A DNA stretch of 64,000 nucleotides from Vespula vulgaris (taxonomy: Eukaryota > Arthropoda > Insecta > Hymenoptera > Vespidae), in assembly GCF_905475345.1 (NCBI RefSeq), contig NC_066594.1:7095001-7159000 (forward strand). The letters run 5' to 3'. A program made the position numbers and the translations under genes. The stretch's first letter is position 1. Each line of letters begins with the position of its first letter. Positions 56,876 through 64,000 of the stretch are shown here, piece after piece. The notes beneath the pieces are model-generated. The model searched no databases and was not told the origin of the DNA. It was given only the letters and a program-made list of their open reading frames with translations.

Positions 56876-57200
56876 GTCTGTCTGTCTCATTCTTCCTTTC
56901 ACTCTTTTCTCTCTCTTTTTTTTTTTACTTCTTTTTCTTTCTTCTATCTTTTTTTTCCTCTTTCTTTCTTTTACTCGATCATACTTCCATGTGAGCGTGA
57001 AAATAGGTGGCAGAACGAATATCCGGATTAAGATGGCTAACGGGGATTTCACGATTTCGAGATTTTTTCGAGCTAGAGGTAGAATAGTAGTATGTGGAAT
57101 GGAAAGAGGAAAGAGGGTGAAAAAGAAAAAGAGGGAGAGAGAGAAAGAGAGAAATGTGAACAAAGTGGACGTCGTAGATCGTCGTAGATGTGACACAGAG

Positions 57201-57239
<39 letters not shown>

Positions 57240-58532
57240 AATCGAGAAGAACGAATTGACAAATTCCGTATCGATCCTGGACGTCGTCCAAGAGGCCACG
57301 ATTTTTATCGAAGTTATCGAATCGTTTAAGAGGATGGAGAGAGACGATCGATGTTCGCGAACCAATTTCCGTAGCCGCACGAACTACTCTTAATAACTAC
57401 TTACGAATTTTTTTTATCAAACAAATCGAAACGATTCCGAAACGAATCCTTTATCGATTCCTACTTAAATTATATTACTATATATGTAATAATATTTATA
57501 TACTATTAACGTATGTAATTAACTATCGTTCCATATACTTAAGTATCTTATTTAAGACTAATAAGATTGCTATCATAATGTAGAAAGCAAAAGAAGGAAT
57601 TATTAAATATTTTCTATAGAAAAAAAAACATTGATAAGAAATTGGCATTTAAATTAAACATGAAATTAGATAATATCATTTTTATCATAATTTCGAGTGA
57701 AGGATTAACGTCCAAAGAAAGAAAGAAAATGGAAAAAAAAAAAGAAGAAACAAAGTATAAATTAAACAATAACAAGAACGATAATACAAGGAAAAATGTA
57801 ATAATTACGGAACGTAAATCTTGAATGAATGCATACGCATTCAACTCAATTTATGCATGTATGGATGCATGAATAATATACTAAGTACGTACTTAGGTAG
57901 ATCGTAAATCTCATTTAATTATCCCGTCAAACGAACATATATTCCCATAGAATAGTGCTAGAACGATCGTAAACATATCCAAGTTGGTTTGGTACCAACC
58001 TGGATTTAGTTAGTTAATAAAACGCGATGACGTTTACACAGCATCCCTCTGTGTCGTTCGGTTGTGGTCCTTCATAAGGGTGAAATCGTAAGGGCGCGTA
58101 GCGTCGCGACCTGCGTCGCGAAGCTATTAATAAGAAGATGAGGGTCTTAATAATCTCGATGAAAGCCAACTGCATTCAACTATTATCTACGAAGCGTAAC
58201 TCCCTTCGAAGTGCATGCTCAAACGGAAGTGAACGACAACGACGAGACCAAAATACGTCAACTCCACCACCCTCCCCCTTTTCTCACCCCTAACCATCTC
58301 CTCCCACTCTCTCATTCTCTCTCTCTCTCTCTCCCTCTCTCCCTCCCACCCTTCTTCCCCCTCCCCTCGTACACGTCGGAGTGCATCTGACAGAAAACCT
58401 ATAGACGGGTAGTACGGCCATTAATGAAATGACAAATGCGTTCCCGTCGACGAACGACGACGAGGACGAAACGCAAAGCGGAGTCTTTCCTGCGGAAAAT
58501 AAAATATTTAACATCGTGATTTACGAGGCCTT

Positions 58533-58585
<53 letters not shown>

Positions 58586-59224
58586 TTCTCTTTCTCTCTT
58601 TTTCTATCTCTGTTATTCCTCTTTCTCTTTCTTTCTACCTCTCGAATTTTTGTTTATAAAGTCTTCGATAAAATTTCGAGAGTTATTTCGCTCATCGATC
58701 GAACGTCGTTATGGAAATGTATGTTACAAAAAAAAAAAAAGATAATAGGAAAGTGGAAGGAAAAGAAGTATGAAACTGAATAGAAATTTGTATCGAGATG
58801 ATTGTTAGTATCGATGGAAGAAGCGAAAGAAATAGAAATTTCCTTGAAAATTATTGCAAAATTATTTCGTTGTCGTTCGTTTTTCTTTCCTCGATTTCTC
58901 TCTCTCTCTCTTCTTTTTTTTTTGGGTCTCAAACAGAAGGAAAGTAAAAAAGATTATTATCGTTTAGATGATCGATCTATATCGTTGGTATCTTTTATTT
59001 TTTTATTTATATATATATATATATATATCCTAGAAATATAAAGCAGGGATGAATATATTTAATCTGGCAAGATTGGAAAAAAAAAAGAAAAAAATTGTCA
59101 TTTCCTTTCGTTATTGTTCACAGGCGAATTACCAGCGGCCGTGCACGATGGAAACGGTGTATCACGTGCTGTCCTCAATCTCTGGCTGATTCATTTGACA
59201 GTGAGCTACGTATTCTTCAGATGA
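15852..59224 (+). CDS. dpr: Dpr-family two-Ig neuronal surface protein (7 coding exons, 785 aa)
   Basis: Joined CDS: 15852-15936, 26248-27881, 31397-31491, 32134-32252, 46452-46620, 47353-47507, 59124-59224. All six introns are GT-AG, with phases 1, 0, 2, 1, 2, 1, and the sum is 786 codons including TGA. Order of parts: signal peptide (about 1-28), Asn/Ser-rich low-complexity ectodomain (30-539), Ig1 (about 540-644; C564, W576, D621-S-G-L-Y-K-C627), Ig2 (about 646-750; C674, W689, C736), then the stalk motif LNGELPAAV (751-759) and a hydrophobic tail (768-784) ending FFR. Dpr proteins sit on neuronal membranes and bind DIP Ig proteins to match synaptic partners; this role comes from the family. 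Typical fly Dprs are shorter, so the 510-residue insert is the odd part. The Ig1 stretch YPSNWRLQI and a long N-terminus point to the Dpr13/15/16/17-like group, but the paralogue is uncertain and the symbol is family level only. The family call is confident; the exact 5' end is less so. Confidence 0.9.
16131..16790. repeat. tandem array, ~200-bp unit, 3 copies
   Basis: ATTAATTT-led blocks start at 16131, 16323 and 16527 (periods 192 and 204). The last two share ATTC[AG]TCAATGT[CT]CGATT and CAAAATT[GT]ATCGTAC. Every unit ends in a long T-rich tract, some followed by CAG or TAG. Located just inside intron 1. Confidence 0.65.
16880..16932. repeat. (GA)n microsatellite, 53 bp
   Basis: Intron 1, directly after the ~200-bp tandem array. 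Confidence 0.95.
18790..18852. repeat. (TACA)n then (TA)n
   Basis: Same compound structure as 325-432. Intron 1. Confidence 0.95.
20060..20800. repeat. tandem array, 147-181-bp unit, about 5 copies
   Basis: The landmark ATCAAATTTTAATGA and variants recurs at 20111, 20258, 20417, 20598 and 20767, each followed by a TTTCGA[AG]AAGA-like block and an AGATCG or AGGACCG block. T-rich insertions of different length separate the parts in copies 2-4. Diverged, non-coding, in intron 1. Confidence 0.7.
21384..21535. repeat. two (TA)n runs
   Basis: TA runs at 21384-21415 and 21494-21535. Others in intron 1 lie at 20893-20922, 21898-21938 and 23074-23108. Confidence 0.95.
21965..22300. repeat. tandem duplication, 200-bp unit, 2 copies
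   Basis: ACAAAC[AG]AAGAGATATA starts at 21971 and 22171. Both copies continue to a TTTGATAACTTTC or TTTTGATGAACTTCC block and end TTTCCATAATA or CTTCCATAATA. Intron 1. Confidence 0.65.
23000..23640. repeat. tandem array, ~210-255-bp unit, 3 copies
   Basis: AATGATATC followed by a CAACAATA-type block occurs at 23022, 23279 and 23487. Copies 2 and 3 share GAATTAAA[AG]GAAATAATTTACGTC at matching positions, and copy 1 carries a (TA)n insertion. Intron 1. Confidence 0.7.
26248..27881 (+). CDS. dpr: coding exon 2: long low-complexity ectodomain plus start of Ig1
   Basis: Acceptor CTGTTTGCAG|AA, donor AAG|GTAAGA (phase 0). It encodes residues 29-573, two thirds of the protein. Visible blocks: an Asn tract mixed with Ser (64-105); a PKKKRK basic cluster (131-136); poly-Ser written in AGT codons (266-297); a second poly-Ser written in TCN codons (314-333); a second Asn tract (493-507); and many charged, hydrophilic residues with no other Cys-rich or folded domain seen. 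From about residue 540 (GPYFVDGDREINVT, GSTVGLDCKIG) the first Ig domain begins, with C564 the first disulphide cysteine and an N-glycosylation sequon at N551. The frame is open without a stop across 1634 nt despite the repeats, which argues for real coding constraint. The linker is probably disordered and possibly glycosylated; this is inference. Confidence 0.88.
28489..28554. repeat. (TC)n then (TATC)n
   Basis: Compound tract in intron 2, about 600 bp past exon 2. Confidence 0.95.
29556..29852. repeat. (TA)n plus TATATTTATG minisatellite and (GT)n
   Basis: 50-bp (TA)n at 29556-29605; then at 29718-29852 several TATATATATTTATGTG-like units ending in GT repeats. Intron 2. Confidence 0.9.
29904..30056. 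repeat. 38-bp minisatellite, 4 units
   Basis: AATTTTT[GC]AAAT begins at 29904, 29942, 29980 and 30018, an exact 38-bp period. Units share AATC[AG]TTCCAAG-type tails with scattered substitutions. Intron 2. Confidence 0.8.
30110..30500. repeat. degenerate short-unit array (CATTGACTCGTACTACT family)
   Basis: Variants of ATTGACTCGTACTACTG, each preceded by an AATATCAAAC or AATGTATAAC block, recur about ten times with spacing near 30-45 bp. Two unit types alternate irregularly. Directly follows the 38-bp minisatellite. Confidence 0.7.
31397..31491 (+). CDS. dpr: coding exon 3: core of Ig1
   Basis: Acceptor TTTTATAG|GTA, donor CG|GTAAAT (phase 2). Encodes residues 574-604 plus part of R605. It begins VTWVQQ, with the invariant Ig tryptophan W576, followed by the Dpr-type pattern LLTVGRIPYSVDQRISLHY. 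The 'tvG..x.Y..DqR' spacing after the tryptophan is the strongest Dpr-family signature in the gene. The exon is only 95 nt and was found by frame and phase continuity between exons 2 and 4. Confidence 0.9.
31492..32133 (+). other. intron 3 (642 bp, phase 2)
   Basis: Donor GTAAAT, acceptor CGTACCAG. AT-rich with an A-rich stretch, a short (CA)n tract and a pyrimidine-rich 3' part typical of a branch-point region. Nothing else recognised. Confidence 0.88.
32134..32252 (+). CDS. dpr: coding exon 4: end of Ig1
   Basis: Acceptor GTACCAG|G, donor ACGG|GTAAGA (phase 1). Encodes residues 605-644 and the first base of codon 645. It contains YPSNWRLQI, then the Ig signature D621-S-G623-L-Y625-K-C627, with C627 pairing with C564. 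It continues QVSTHPP, the usual Dpr ending of the first domain, and a beta strand KKINVIVT leading to the inter-domain joint. Confidence 0.92.
33066..33153. repeat. compound microsatellite: ACGTAR hexamer then GTGAA pentamer
   Basis: About seven hexamers of type ACGTAA or ACGTAG (33066-33114) run directly into about eight pentamers GTGAA (33115-33153). On the other strand this reads TTCAC and YTACGT. Intron 4. Confidence 0.85.
33480..33730. promoter_or_regulatory. complex GC-richer island in intron 4
   Basis: About 250 bp free of simple repeats and clearly richer in G+C than its surroundings, with GACGACGTCGGTCCGACGG and GCGCCCCAGTGGCCGG. It is bounded by CT tracts on both sides. It could be an enhancer, an alternative promoter or an unannotated exon; no long open frame supports the last. 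Confidence 0.25.
38949..38990. repeat. (TA)n microsatellite
   Basis: 42 bp of TA. Intron 4. Confidence 0.95.
40837..40884. repeat. (AT)n microsatellite
   Basis: 48 bp of AT preceded by ATAC tetramers. It creates a spurious 157-codon open frame on + and shadows on -. Confidence 0.95.
41556..42194. repeat. (GA)n, (GATC)n and (GA)n cluster
   Basis: GA runs at 41556-41594 and 42152-42194 enclose a palindromic (GATC)n run at 42014-42046. Confidence 0.9.
42489..42523. repeat. (GTAT)n
   Basis: Nearly nine GTAT tetramers. The same motif recurs at 49969-50008. Confidence 0.95.
43240..43460. promoter_or_regulatory. complex island in intron 4
   Basis: Repeat-free 220 bp with GCGGTTTTGGCGGATGTGCG and TGATGAATCA. 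Stands out between AT-rich flanks. Candidate conserved non-coding element. Confidence 0.2.
43789..43836. repeat. (AT)n microsatellite
   Basis: 48 bp of AT. Intron 4. Confidence 0.95.
44464..44585. repeat. 40-bp tandem repeat, 3 units
   Basis: GTATTTTGATGAAAATATTT at 44464, a similar block at 44504 and GGAATTTAAATGAAAATATT at 44543 give periods of 40 and 39. TTCGTC lies before units 2 and 3. Intron 4. Confidence 0.6.
46154..46198. repeat. (GA)n upstream of exon 5
   Basis: 45 bp of GA about 250 bp before exon 5. Confidence 0.95.
46452..46620 (+). CDS. dpr: coding exon 5: first half of Ig2
   Basis: Acceptor TTTTGTTTCAG|CA, donor CAG|GTGAGT (phase 2). Encodes residues 645-700 plus two bases of S701. 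It begins A-P-T-L-T-I, the short linker between Ig domains. C674 (LRLRCEA) and W689 (ETVVWTR) are the Ig2 cysteine and tryptophan. N684-E-T is a glycosylation sequon. Strong splice signals on both sides. Confidence 0.92.
46621..47352 (+). other. intron 5 (732 bp, phase 2)
   Basis: Donor GTGAGT, acceptor TTTTCCAG. Most of it is two diverged copies of one block (landmarks GAAAATTATAAT, ATCTTGTAA, CATGTTGGTTAA), the second expanded by (TA)n and (GTAT)n. Confidence 0.88.
46639..47032. repeat. intron-5 block duplication, 2 copies
   Basis: GAAAATTATAAT at 46641 and 46793, ATCTTGTAA at 46738 and 46924, and CATGTTGGTTAA at 46771 and 47019 keep the same order. The second copy is longer because of (TA)n and (GTAT)n growth. 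Confidence 0.75.
47353..47507 (+). CDS. dpr: coding exon 6: second half of Ig2
   Basis: Acceptor CGTTTTCCAG|C, donor AATG|GTGAGT (phase 1). Encodes the end of S701 through N752. The segment VTTLIVERASPRHAGNYSC holds the second Ig2 cysteine, C736. The canonical D of the DxGxYxC motif is H730 here, while G732 and Y734 are kept. N703-R-T and N733-Y-S are sequons. It ends IAVHVLN, running into the stalk in exon 7. The acceptor was chosen because it alone gives phase 2 with an open frame; a nearby AG at about 47304 would create an immediate TGA. Confidence 0.9.
48935..48986. repeat. (GATA)n then (GA)n
   Basis: Compound purine-rich tract, intron 6. Another GA run lies at 48185-48216 and a further one at 49682-49718. 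Confidence 0.95.
50774..50870. repeat. (CTAT)n, about 97 bp
   Basis: The longest tetranucleotide run in the window, with three single-base variants. Intron 6. Confidence 0.95.
51169..51211. repeat. (TTTC)n
   Basis: About ten TTTC units followed by a T run. Intron 6. Confidence 0.95.
52440..52640. promoter_or_regulatory. complex island in intron 6
   Basis: Repeat-free stretch with AT-core motifs of homeodomain type (TTAATGG, CTAATAATTTGATTAACG) and TAAGCC/GGCTTA half-sites. Candidate enhancer only. Confidence 0.2.
52767..53445. repeat. cluster of pyrimidine tracts
   Basis: (CT)n runs at 52767-52792 and between 53032 and 53104, then a 115-bp CTC/CTT tract at 53331-53445. The reverse strand translates to Glu/Lys/Arg runs. 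Confidence 0.9.
53861..53917. repeat. ~16-bp GATTTGATT minisatellite
   Basis: Four imperfect units of TGATTTGATT plus a variable 4-6 bases. Intron 6. Confidence 0.6.
58020..58230. promoter_or_regulatory. complex island in intron 6 with GCGTCGCGA direct repeat
   Basis: GCGTCGCGA occurs at 58101-58109 and 58113-58121 (12-bp period), each with the palindrome TCGCGA. The surrounding 200 bp is repeat-free and richer in CpG than the intron average to the eye. Confidence 0.25.
59124..59224 (+). CDS. dpr: coding exon 7: stalk, GPI-type tail and stop
   Basis: Acceptor TGTTCACAG|GC, stop TGA at 59222-59224. Encodes the end of G753 through R785. GELPAAVHDGNGVSR is the conserved Dpr juxtamembrane stretch with small residues suited to a GPI omega site, followed by a hydrophobic segment of about 17 residues (768-784) with almost no cytoplasmic tail (a single Arg). 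This fits GPI anchoring, as proposed for several Dprs; a very short-tailed transmembrane protein is the alternative. The exon lies 11.6 kb from exon 6 but matches frame and family ending. Confidence 0.88.
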
Positions 59225-59446
59225 CAATACTAAGGTAAAGAAATTATATCGCAAGAATCGTCAATATTCGCTTATATATTTATCAATCGTTTATATCACT
59301 CGTATATATATATATATAAAAAAAAAAAATTATAAAATACACAAGACTACAACAGAAAAAAGAAAGAGAGAGGAAAAAAAGGGATAGCAAGTTCGATTGA
59401 AACGTTGATTCGATTATCTCGCTTGAAGATCTATACGCGTATGAGT

Positions 59447-59452
59447 AATAAA
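59447..59452 (+). terminator. candidate polyadenylation signal
   Basis: An AATAAA hexamer lies about 225 nt past the stop codon. It is the first canonical signal after the stop, but the region is AT-rich, so such hexamers occur by chance, and a longer 3' UTR is equally possible. Confidence 0.3.
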
Positions 59453-59792
59453 ATAAGTAAGTGTGAGATAGAGATAGAAGGAGAAAGAGAGAGAGAGAGA
59501 GGAACTAAGTTCGATAGAAACGTTAATTCCTTGGAAGGACAAACAAGCTTCCAATTATCTCGCTTGGACTACGTTTCTCTTGAGCAAGAAAGATCCTCGC
59601 AGACGGTTAAGCGTCACGCTCGATAATCCATCGTCGTTTCCATCGAAATTCACGAACGAAGGAACGAACGAATGAACGAATGAACGAGCTACTAACTACT
59701 ATTATAACCAAAACCATCGCTTCTGCGTTTTCCGTTAAAGCAAAAACCACATTTGATCTAGGAAAATGTACCTTTGATAAATGTGTCAGAAG

Positions 59793-59830
<38 letters not shown>

Positions 59831-59859
59831 TGAGATGTAAATAGATTCTATCAAATCTC

Positions 59860-60690
59860 TTTTTCCTTTCATAGATATTCATTTATTCGAACCGGAATAA
59901 TTAGTCGTGTAATTTTTACGGATAATTTATACGGCTTTAAAAAAAAATCTCTCTCAAACGATAATATCAAGCTCGGCTAAAAGAAACATCGTTAACAACA
60001 TCGTTTTTGTTTCTTGTTTTCTTCTTTTTTTTTTTCTTCTTTTTTCAACACGAATTATAATACGTCCAGTATCGTTCGAGATTAGTCAATAAGTATTGTC
60101 GGAATTTTGAATATAAAATACTACTGCTATCTACTATGATACAAAGTAATGAGATTTTCGATTAAAAAAAAAAAAAAGAAAAAATACTACACAGGATTAT
60201 ATTTATTTAGATATAAGATATCAAAAACATTTGCAGATAAAAAAGATACTACAGTGTTATTTGTCTGTTTACGTATGAGATACAAGATATATTTCTTTTT
60301 TTTTTTTCGATACAATATGCAACAGTATCTGTTATTTATTTTAGATATAAAATGACTCAACACTCTCGATAAAGAAAAAAGACTATTAAAAAAAAAAAAA
60401 TATTAAAAATTCCGACATTATTTATTAACCAATATCCACTTCCTAATTACCACTAGTTACATTTTTTTTCTTCTCTCTTCAATTTTCTTCATAAGATAAA
60501 TCTAATATTTTTATTTTCTCTTCCCTCTTATAGATATTCTTCATTAATTCGAATCGAAATAATCAGTCGTATAATCTTTTATTCTGTCGAGTTAAAAAAA
60601 TGAACTCATTTTAAGGGAAACATTGTTTTTCTTTTTTTTTCTTTTTGTTTTTTTTTTTCAAACACGAATTCTTCGTCCTTATTACTTCCT
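59860..60690. repeat. diverged direct duplication flanking the MITE candidate
   Basis: A block starting TAGATATTC at 59872 recurs at 60531, a 659-bp shift. Shared landmarks in order are ATTCGAA, AATAAT[TC]AGTCGT[GA]TAAT, GAAACAT and a T-rich run ending CAACACGAATT or CAAACACGAATT. The 351-bp inverted-repeat element lies between the copies. Confidence 0.6.
60082..60432. mobile_element. mariner-like MITE candidate, 351 bp
   Basis: 27-bp terminal inverted repeats at 60082-60108 and 60406-60432 match at 23 of 27 positions. The left end begins TTAGTCAATAAGTATTGTCG, which resembles Tc1/mariner termini. The right end is followed by TA, while the left flank reads GA, so the TA target duplication is not intact. 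The interior has no coding capacity, so it would be a non-autonomous copy. The inverted repeat is seen directly; the superfamily is inferred. Confidence 0.5.
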
Positions 60691-62360
60691 AATTATTAGT
60701 TATCTTCTCTTAGTTTTCTTTCTTCTTCATCCTCATCTTCTCCATCCTTCCTTCCTTCCTTCCCTTTTCCTTTTTTATCGTAAGATATTTAATCCGAGTT
60801 TCGAATGAGTTTCTCAGACGCCAACCGCACAAAAAACGCCGATCGACTGCTCGTAAAGTTGGCGAGAGAAATTTTTTGAATTAACGCGAGAGATCGTACC
60901 TGTCCTTGGTTATCTCGAAGATTTCGTCCTTGACTGAACCAATCGAATAATGAGTTAAGCAGAAAGATAGAAAAAGAGAGAGAAAGACGGAGAGAGAGAG
61001 AGAGAGAGAGAGAGATGCATCCTTTAATTTCTTTTTCTATCGTTTTTTTTTTCTTTTTTCGTTGGCTTCGAATTTCTTTCTTCGATTTTTTTCTTTTTAT
61101 CGAAACAATTTCGAAGAAACGATTTAAGTATATTACGTGTTTCTTCTTCTTTCTTTTTCTTTTTTTTTCTTTTCTTTCTTCTTTTCTTTCTCTCTTTTTT
61201 TGTCTCATCCGATAACTTAATTATAAAGTTTCTCATCTAATTAAAATTTCGTTCGATTAAAATCTCCATTATTAAAATTTGATGGACCAATTAGCGTAAC
61301 GCTCGAACAACTTTTGTCTTACTATTTTCGTACGAAAAAGAAGGATCTAATAATCGTCTTTTTTTTTATTTATTTATTTTTTTTCTTCATTTTCTTTTTT
61401 CGTTCTTTCTTCCTCTCTCCCTCTTCTCGTTGTACTTTCTCTTTCGAACATGCTCGAAAAATCTTGAAAATAATAATCGGAAGGGATTAATGAAATTTTC
61501 TTTCATTCATATTCACGATTTTCTCGTACGTGCGTACGTAAGTGTAATAAAATGAAATCAAACGAAATAATCTTAATATTTTTAACGCGTATACGTGAAA
61601 ACACCGAATTTTTCATATAGCGAATACATAGAAAAGATTTCAATTAGTTACGAGATATACTCGAAAATTAAACGAAATCTATTTTTTTTTCTTTTTGTTT
61701 TTTTTTTCGTTTCTTCGTTTCTCCATAAAATTCTATCCTGTCGAAAAAGAAAGAGAAAATAAAAGGAAAAAAAGAATATATATATATATATATATATACA
61801 CCATATATATGTACAATGTATATGTATATGTGTATATATATATTTTTCATATATGTGTATGTATATTTCTTTCTTTCATTTTGTACGAAAGCTTTGTTAT
61901 TTAATTAAAAATTAATTATATTACGGAAACGTGTTACACGCACGCCACTAAAACGTCGGTATTCGCGAGAAAACTTTTTTACAAAGTTTTTCATTTCCAT
62001 CTCCTCTCTCTCTCTCTCTCTCTCCTCTTCTATCCCTTCCTTTTCCCCCCTCTCCACCCCACTATCGTTCTTCCCTTTTTATTTATTCTCTTAAGAGTTT
62101 CTCGTTAGTTATATTCCCTATAAATAAATAGGAACATGAAATCTGTGATATAACCGAACGAATCACAGCACAAAAATTCTACAACGAAATGCATACACAC
62201 ACGTTCACACACACATACATACACATATATATATATGGTGGATATATATAGTATATATATAGTGGATCATACGTAAAACGTTACTGCGTGTACACTCGAA
62301 AACGAATCGTAAACATAAAAATTCACAGGAAAGAAAAACATCGAGTTAGAAAAAAAATAG

Positions 62361-62408
62361 ACATACATACATACATACATACATACATACATACATACAA
62401 ATAGACAC

Positions 62409-62449
<41 letters not shown>
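62361..62449. repeat. (ACAT)n then (GA)n
   Basis: About ten ACAT units, a short bridge with ACACAG, then 36 bp of GA. Confidence 0.95.
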
Positions 62450-62451
<2 letters not shown>

Positions 62452-62988
62452 GCGGATATGCGAGCTACGTGAAAAACCGATTTGTTTGGTAAATAAGTAG
62501 GTACGTATATCGATCGTCGATGATTCAACGTTCGAAATTATATACATTGATTGTATGTCCTTTCCTATACGTTGTATATATACGTCCTACACATATCACC
62601 GACCTTCACAATGTAAATTTACAAAGAAATAGATGACTAATCGATATTCATTAGGTCGCGTTCAGTCGGCAATAGGCATTCGTTGGAGAAGGAACATAAT
62701 TTTGTAAAGCTGAGATATTCATCAAAAGGTAACGTTTCTCTTCATTTTCTCGTCGCATTTTCTATTTGACTATTTATCAATCAATCTATCTATCTACCTA
62801 TCTATCTCTTTTGCGATACGGTAACGATACGAAGCCTGAAATAACACAGCAGTCGCGGAAACTATAGTTTATACGTTATTGTCGAACCAACCGAGCAGAG
62901 CAATGGTGTGACCAACCCGAGCGTTATCTCAGCTCTCAGCTTTCATTATCGTACAGCATAGATCATAGCTTTTGTATGTGTAGTAAAT

Positions 62989-63074
62989 GCGTGACGTCAC
63001 ACATCCGTCCATTCCTCATCGCTAAAGAACGACGTCATATTGTATAGAATCGTAATGCAATGCGTATGTAGATA
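62989..63074. promoter_or_regulatory. CRE-containing repeat, copy A
   Basis: GTGACGTCAC holds the palindromic CREB/ATF-type site TGACGTCA (62992-62999). A second GACGTCAT half-site lies about 40 bp on. A diverged copy sits 560 bp downstream. The match to the consensus is seen; function is inferred. Confidence 0.35.
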
Positions 63075-63548
63075 TTTTTTCTTTCTCTCTCTATCTCTCT
63101 CCCTTTGTCTTCTTTTCTTTTTCTTTTTTTTTTTCCTAGCATATAAGAAAGTATGACGTTTTAAGATTATATTTTAAGATTTATATTTAAGATTATATAT
63201 TTATTATTATATATTTAGAATGCCGTTTTATGGATTATATTAATATTAATATCTCGATTTTAATATATATTCTTATTTTACAAGAATCGTATTTTACCAA
63301 AGTATCGTATATGATAGGTTAATCAAAGCGTAGTACTTGCGTATTTGCGTACACACTTTCGTTTATCGTTTTATTTATATATGGAAAAAAGAAAACACGA
63401 TTTTTCAAAAGTACAGAGATGTTATGTTTGTACAAGGACAGCCATTCAAACGAATTATTACGAACTAAGTAACGCAGTATCATCATCGATGGACATTACA
63501 TGAATTTTTTAGAATCTCTTTCTACGAGGGATCTATTGGATGACATCA

Positions 63549-63627
63549 GCGTGACGTCAAATATTCGTCCGTACTTCGTTTCTAAAGTCGCGTCATATTG
63601 TACAGAATCGATAACACGGACGTAGAT
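63549..63627. promoter_or_regulatory. CRE-containing repeat, copy B
   Basis: TGACGTCA at 63552-63559, then ATTCGTCCGTAC, CTAAAGTCGCGTCATATTGTA and CAGAATCG in the same order as copy A, followed by GTAGAT and a pyrimidine tract. Confidence 0.35.
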
Positions 63628-64000
63628 CTTTCTCTTTTCCTTTTTCTTCCTTTATTTTTTTCTTTTTTTTTTCTCTAACGAAACTACGAAGAAGAAAGAA
63701 GAATAATTTTTATTAAACCATCTCGATATTAAATTTGTAATGTATATATTTATATATATACATTGTTTTTTGTTAAAAAAAAGATTTAATTTTAATCAAC
63801 AAATTATGAAAGTATACGAAAAATATTTTCGTTTCGTCTATGGAGCAAATTTTCAATGTATTCCGTTTATATTACCGTTTATAAGCCATTAACACGAGTT
63901 AGCTGAATTAACATTAATGGACGTATAATCATTGATGGACGTAAAATTAATTCGTAAAATGTCTCGCGTGTGTGAATGTGTGTGATGTCTCTCTCTTTCT

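Larger units (their letters stand above)
47508..59123 (+). other. intron 6 (11.6 kb, phase 1)
   Basis: Donor GTGAGT, acceptor TGTTCACAG. It contains (CTAT)n at 50774-50870, (TTTC)n at 51169-51211, (GTTC)n at 51916-51955, a long pyrimidine tract at 53331-53445, and complex islands at about 50420-50540, 52440-52640 and 58020-58230. No nested gene recognised. Reading through the donor of exon 6 stays open to 47791 over a T-rich stretch. Confidence 0.8.
59225..64000 (+). other. 3' UTR and downstream intergenic DNA
   Basis: No further gene recognised. It holds a candidate poly(A) signal, a MITE-like element (60082-60432), a diverged duplication flanking it, a (TACA)n/(GA)n compound tract at 62361-62449, and two diverged CRE-containing copies at 62989-63074 and 63549-63627. 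Around 62640-62735 is a non-repetitive stretch ending AAAAG|GTAACG that might be an exon of something unseen; unsupported otherwise. Confidence 0.6.

Noticed and set aside
56804..57262. 152-codon minus-strand open frame and its opposite
   Set aside because: Composed of Ser/Leu/Phe and Glu/Arg runs from CT/GA tracts on both strands.
1..64000. tRNA, rRNA, CRISPR, bacterial or viral genes
   Set aside because: No B-box-like tRNA arm with a matching cloverleaf, no spaced identical repeats with unique spacers, and no operon-like gene packing were seen by eye. A covariance-model scan would be decisive.

Overview
The window looks like AT-rich insect nuclear DNA, most likely from a hymenopteran (wasp, hornet or bee). 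The reasons are one intron-rich neuronal immunoglobulin gene with multi-kilobase introns, very dense microsatellites ((TA)n, (GA)n/(CT)n, (GTAT)n, (GTTC)n), Tc1/mariner-like inverted-repeat remnants, and no bacterial features. The order is inferred from general character only; no species marker was recognised.

Only one protein-coding gene can be supported. It lies on the + strand and fills most of the window. Seven coding exons (15852-15936, 26248-27881, 31397-31491, 32134-32252, 46452-46620, 47353-47507, 59124-59224) join with consistent intron phases and canonical GT/AG sites into 2358 nt, or 785 residues plus stop. The product has a signal peptide, a very long low-complexity Asn/Ser-rich stretch carried entirely by exon 2, two immunoglobulin domains, and a short hydrophobic C-terminus compatible with a GPI anchor. 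The Ig pair and the C-terminal motif identify it as a Dpr (defective proboscis extension response) family cell-surface protein. This family binds DIP proteins and specifies neuronal connections in insects. The paralogue cannot be fixed by eye.

Layout: 1-15669 is upstream non-coding DNA (simple repeats, a three-copy ~265-bp tandem array, possible mariner-type remnants, a few complex islands that could hold promoters or untranslated exons). 15670-15936 is the 5' part of the first coding exon, with a splice acceptor, a GA-tract leader and a small upstream ORF. 15937-26247 is intron 1, with four separate tandem-repeat arrays. 26248-27881 is the large exon 2. 27882-32252 holds introns 2 and 3 with exons 3 and 4, completing Ig1. 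32253-46451 is intron 4 with several complex islands. 46452-47507 holds exons 5 and 6 (Ig2), separated by an intron with an internal duplication. 47508-59123 is intron 6. 59124-59224 is the terminal exon. 59225-64000 holds the 3' UTR and intergenic DNA, including a mariner-like MITE candidate and a duplicated CRE-containing block.

No RNA gene, CRISPR array, operon or unknown multi-gene system was found. The most unusual items are the ~510-residue disordered ectodomain of the Dpr-like protein, with two poly-Ser tracts written in different codon families, and the many locally generated tandem arrays in the introns.
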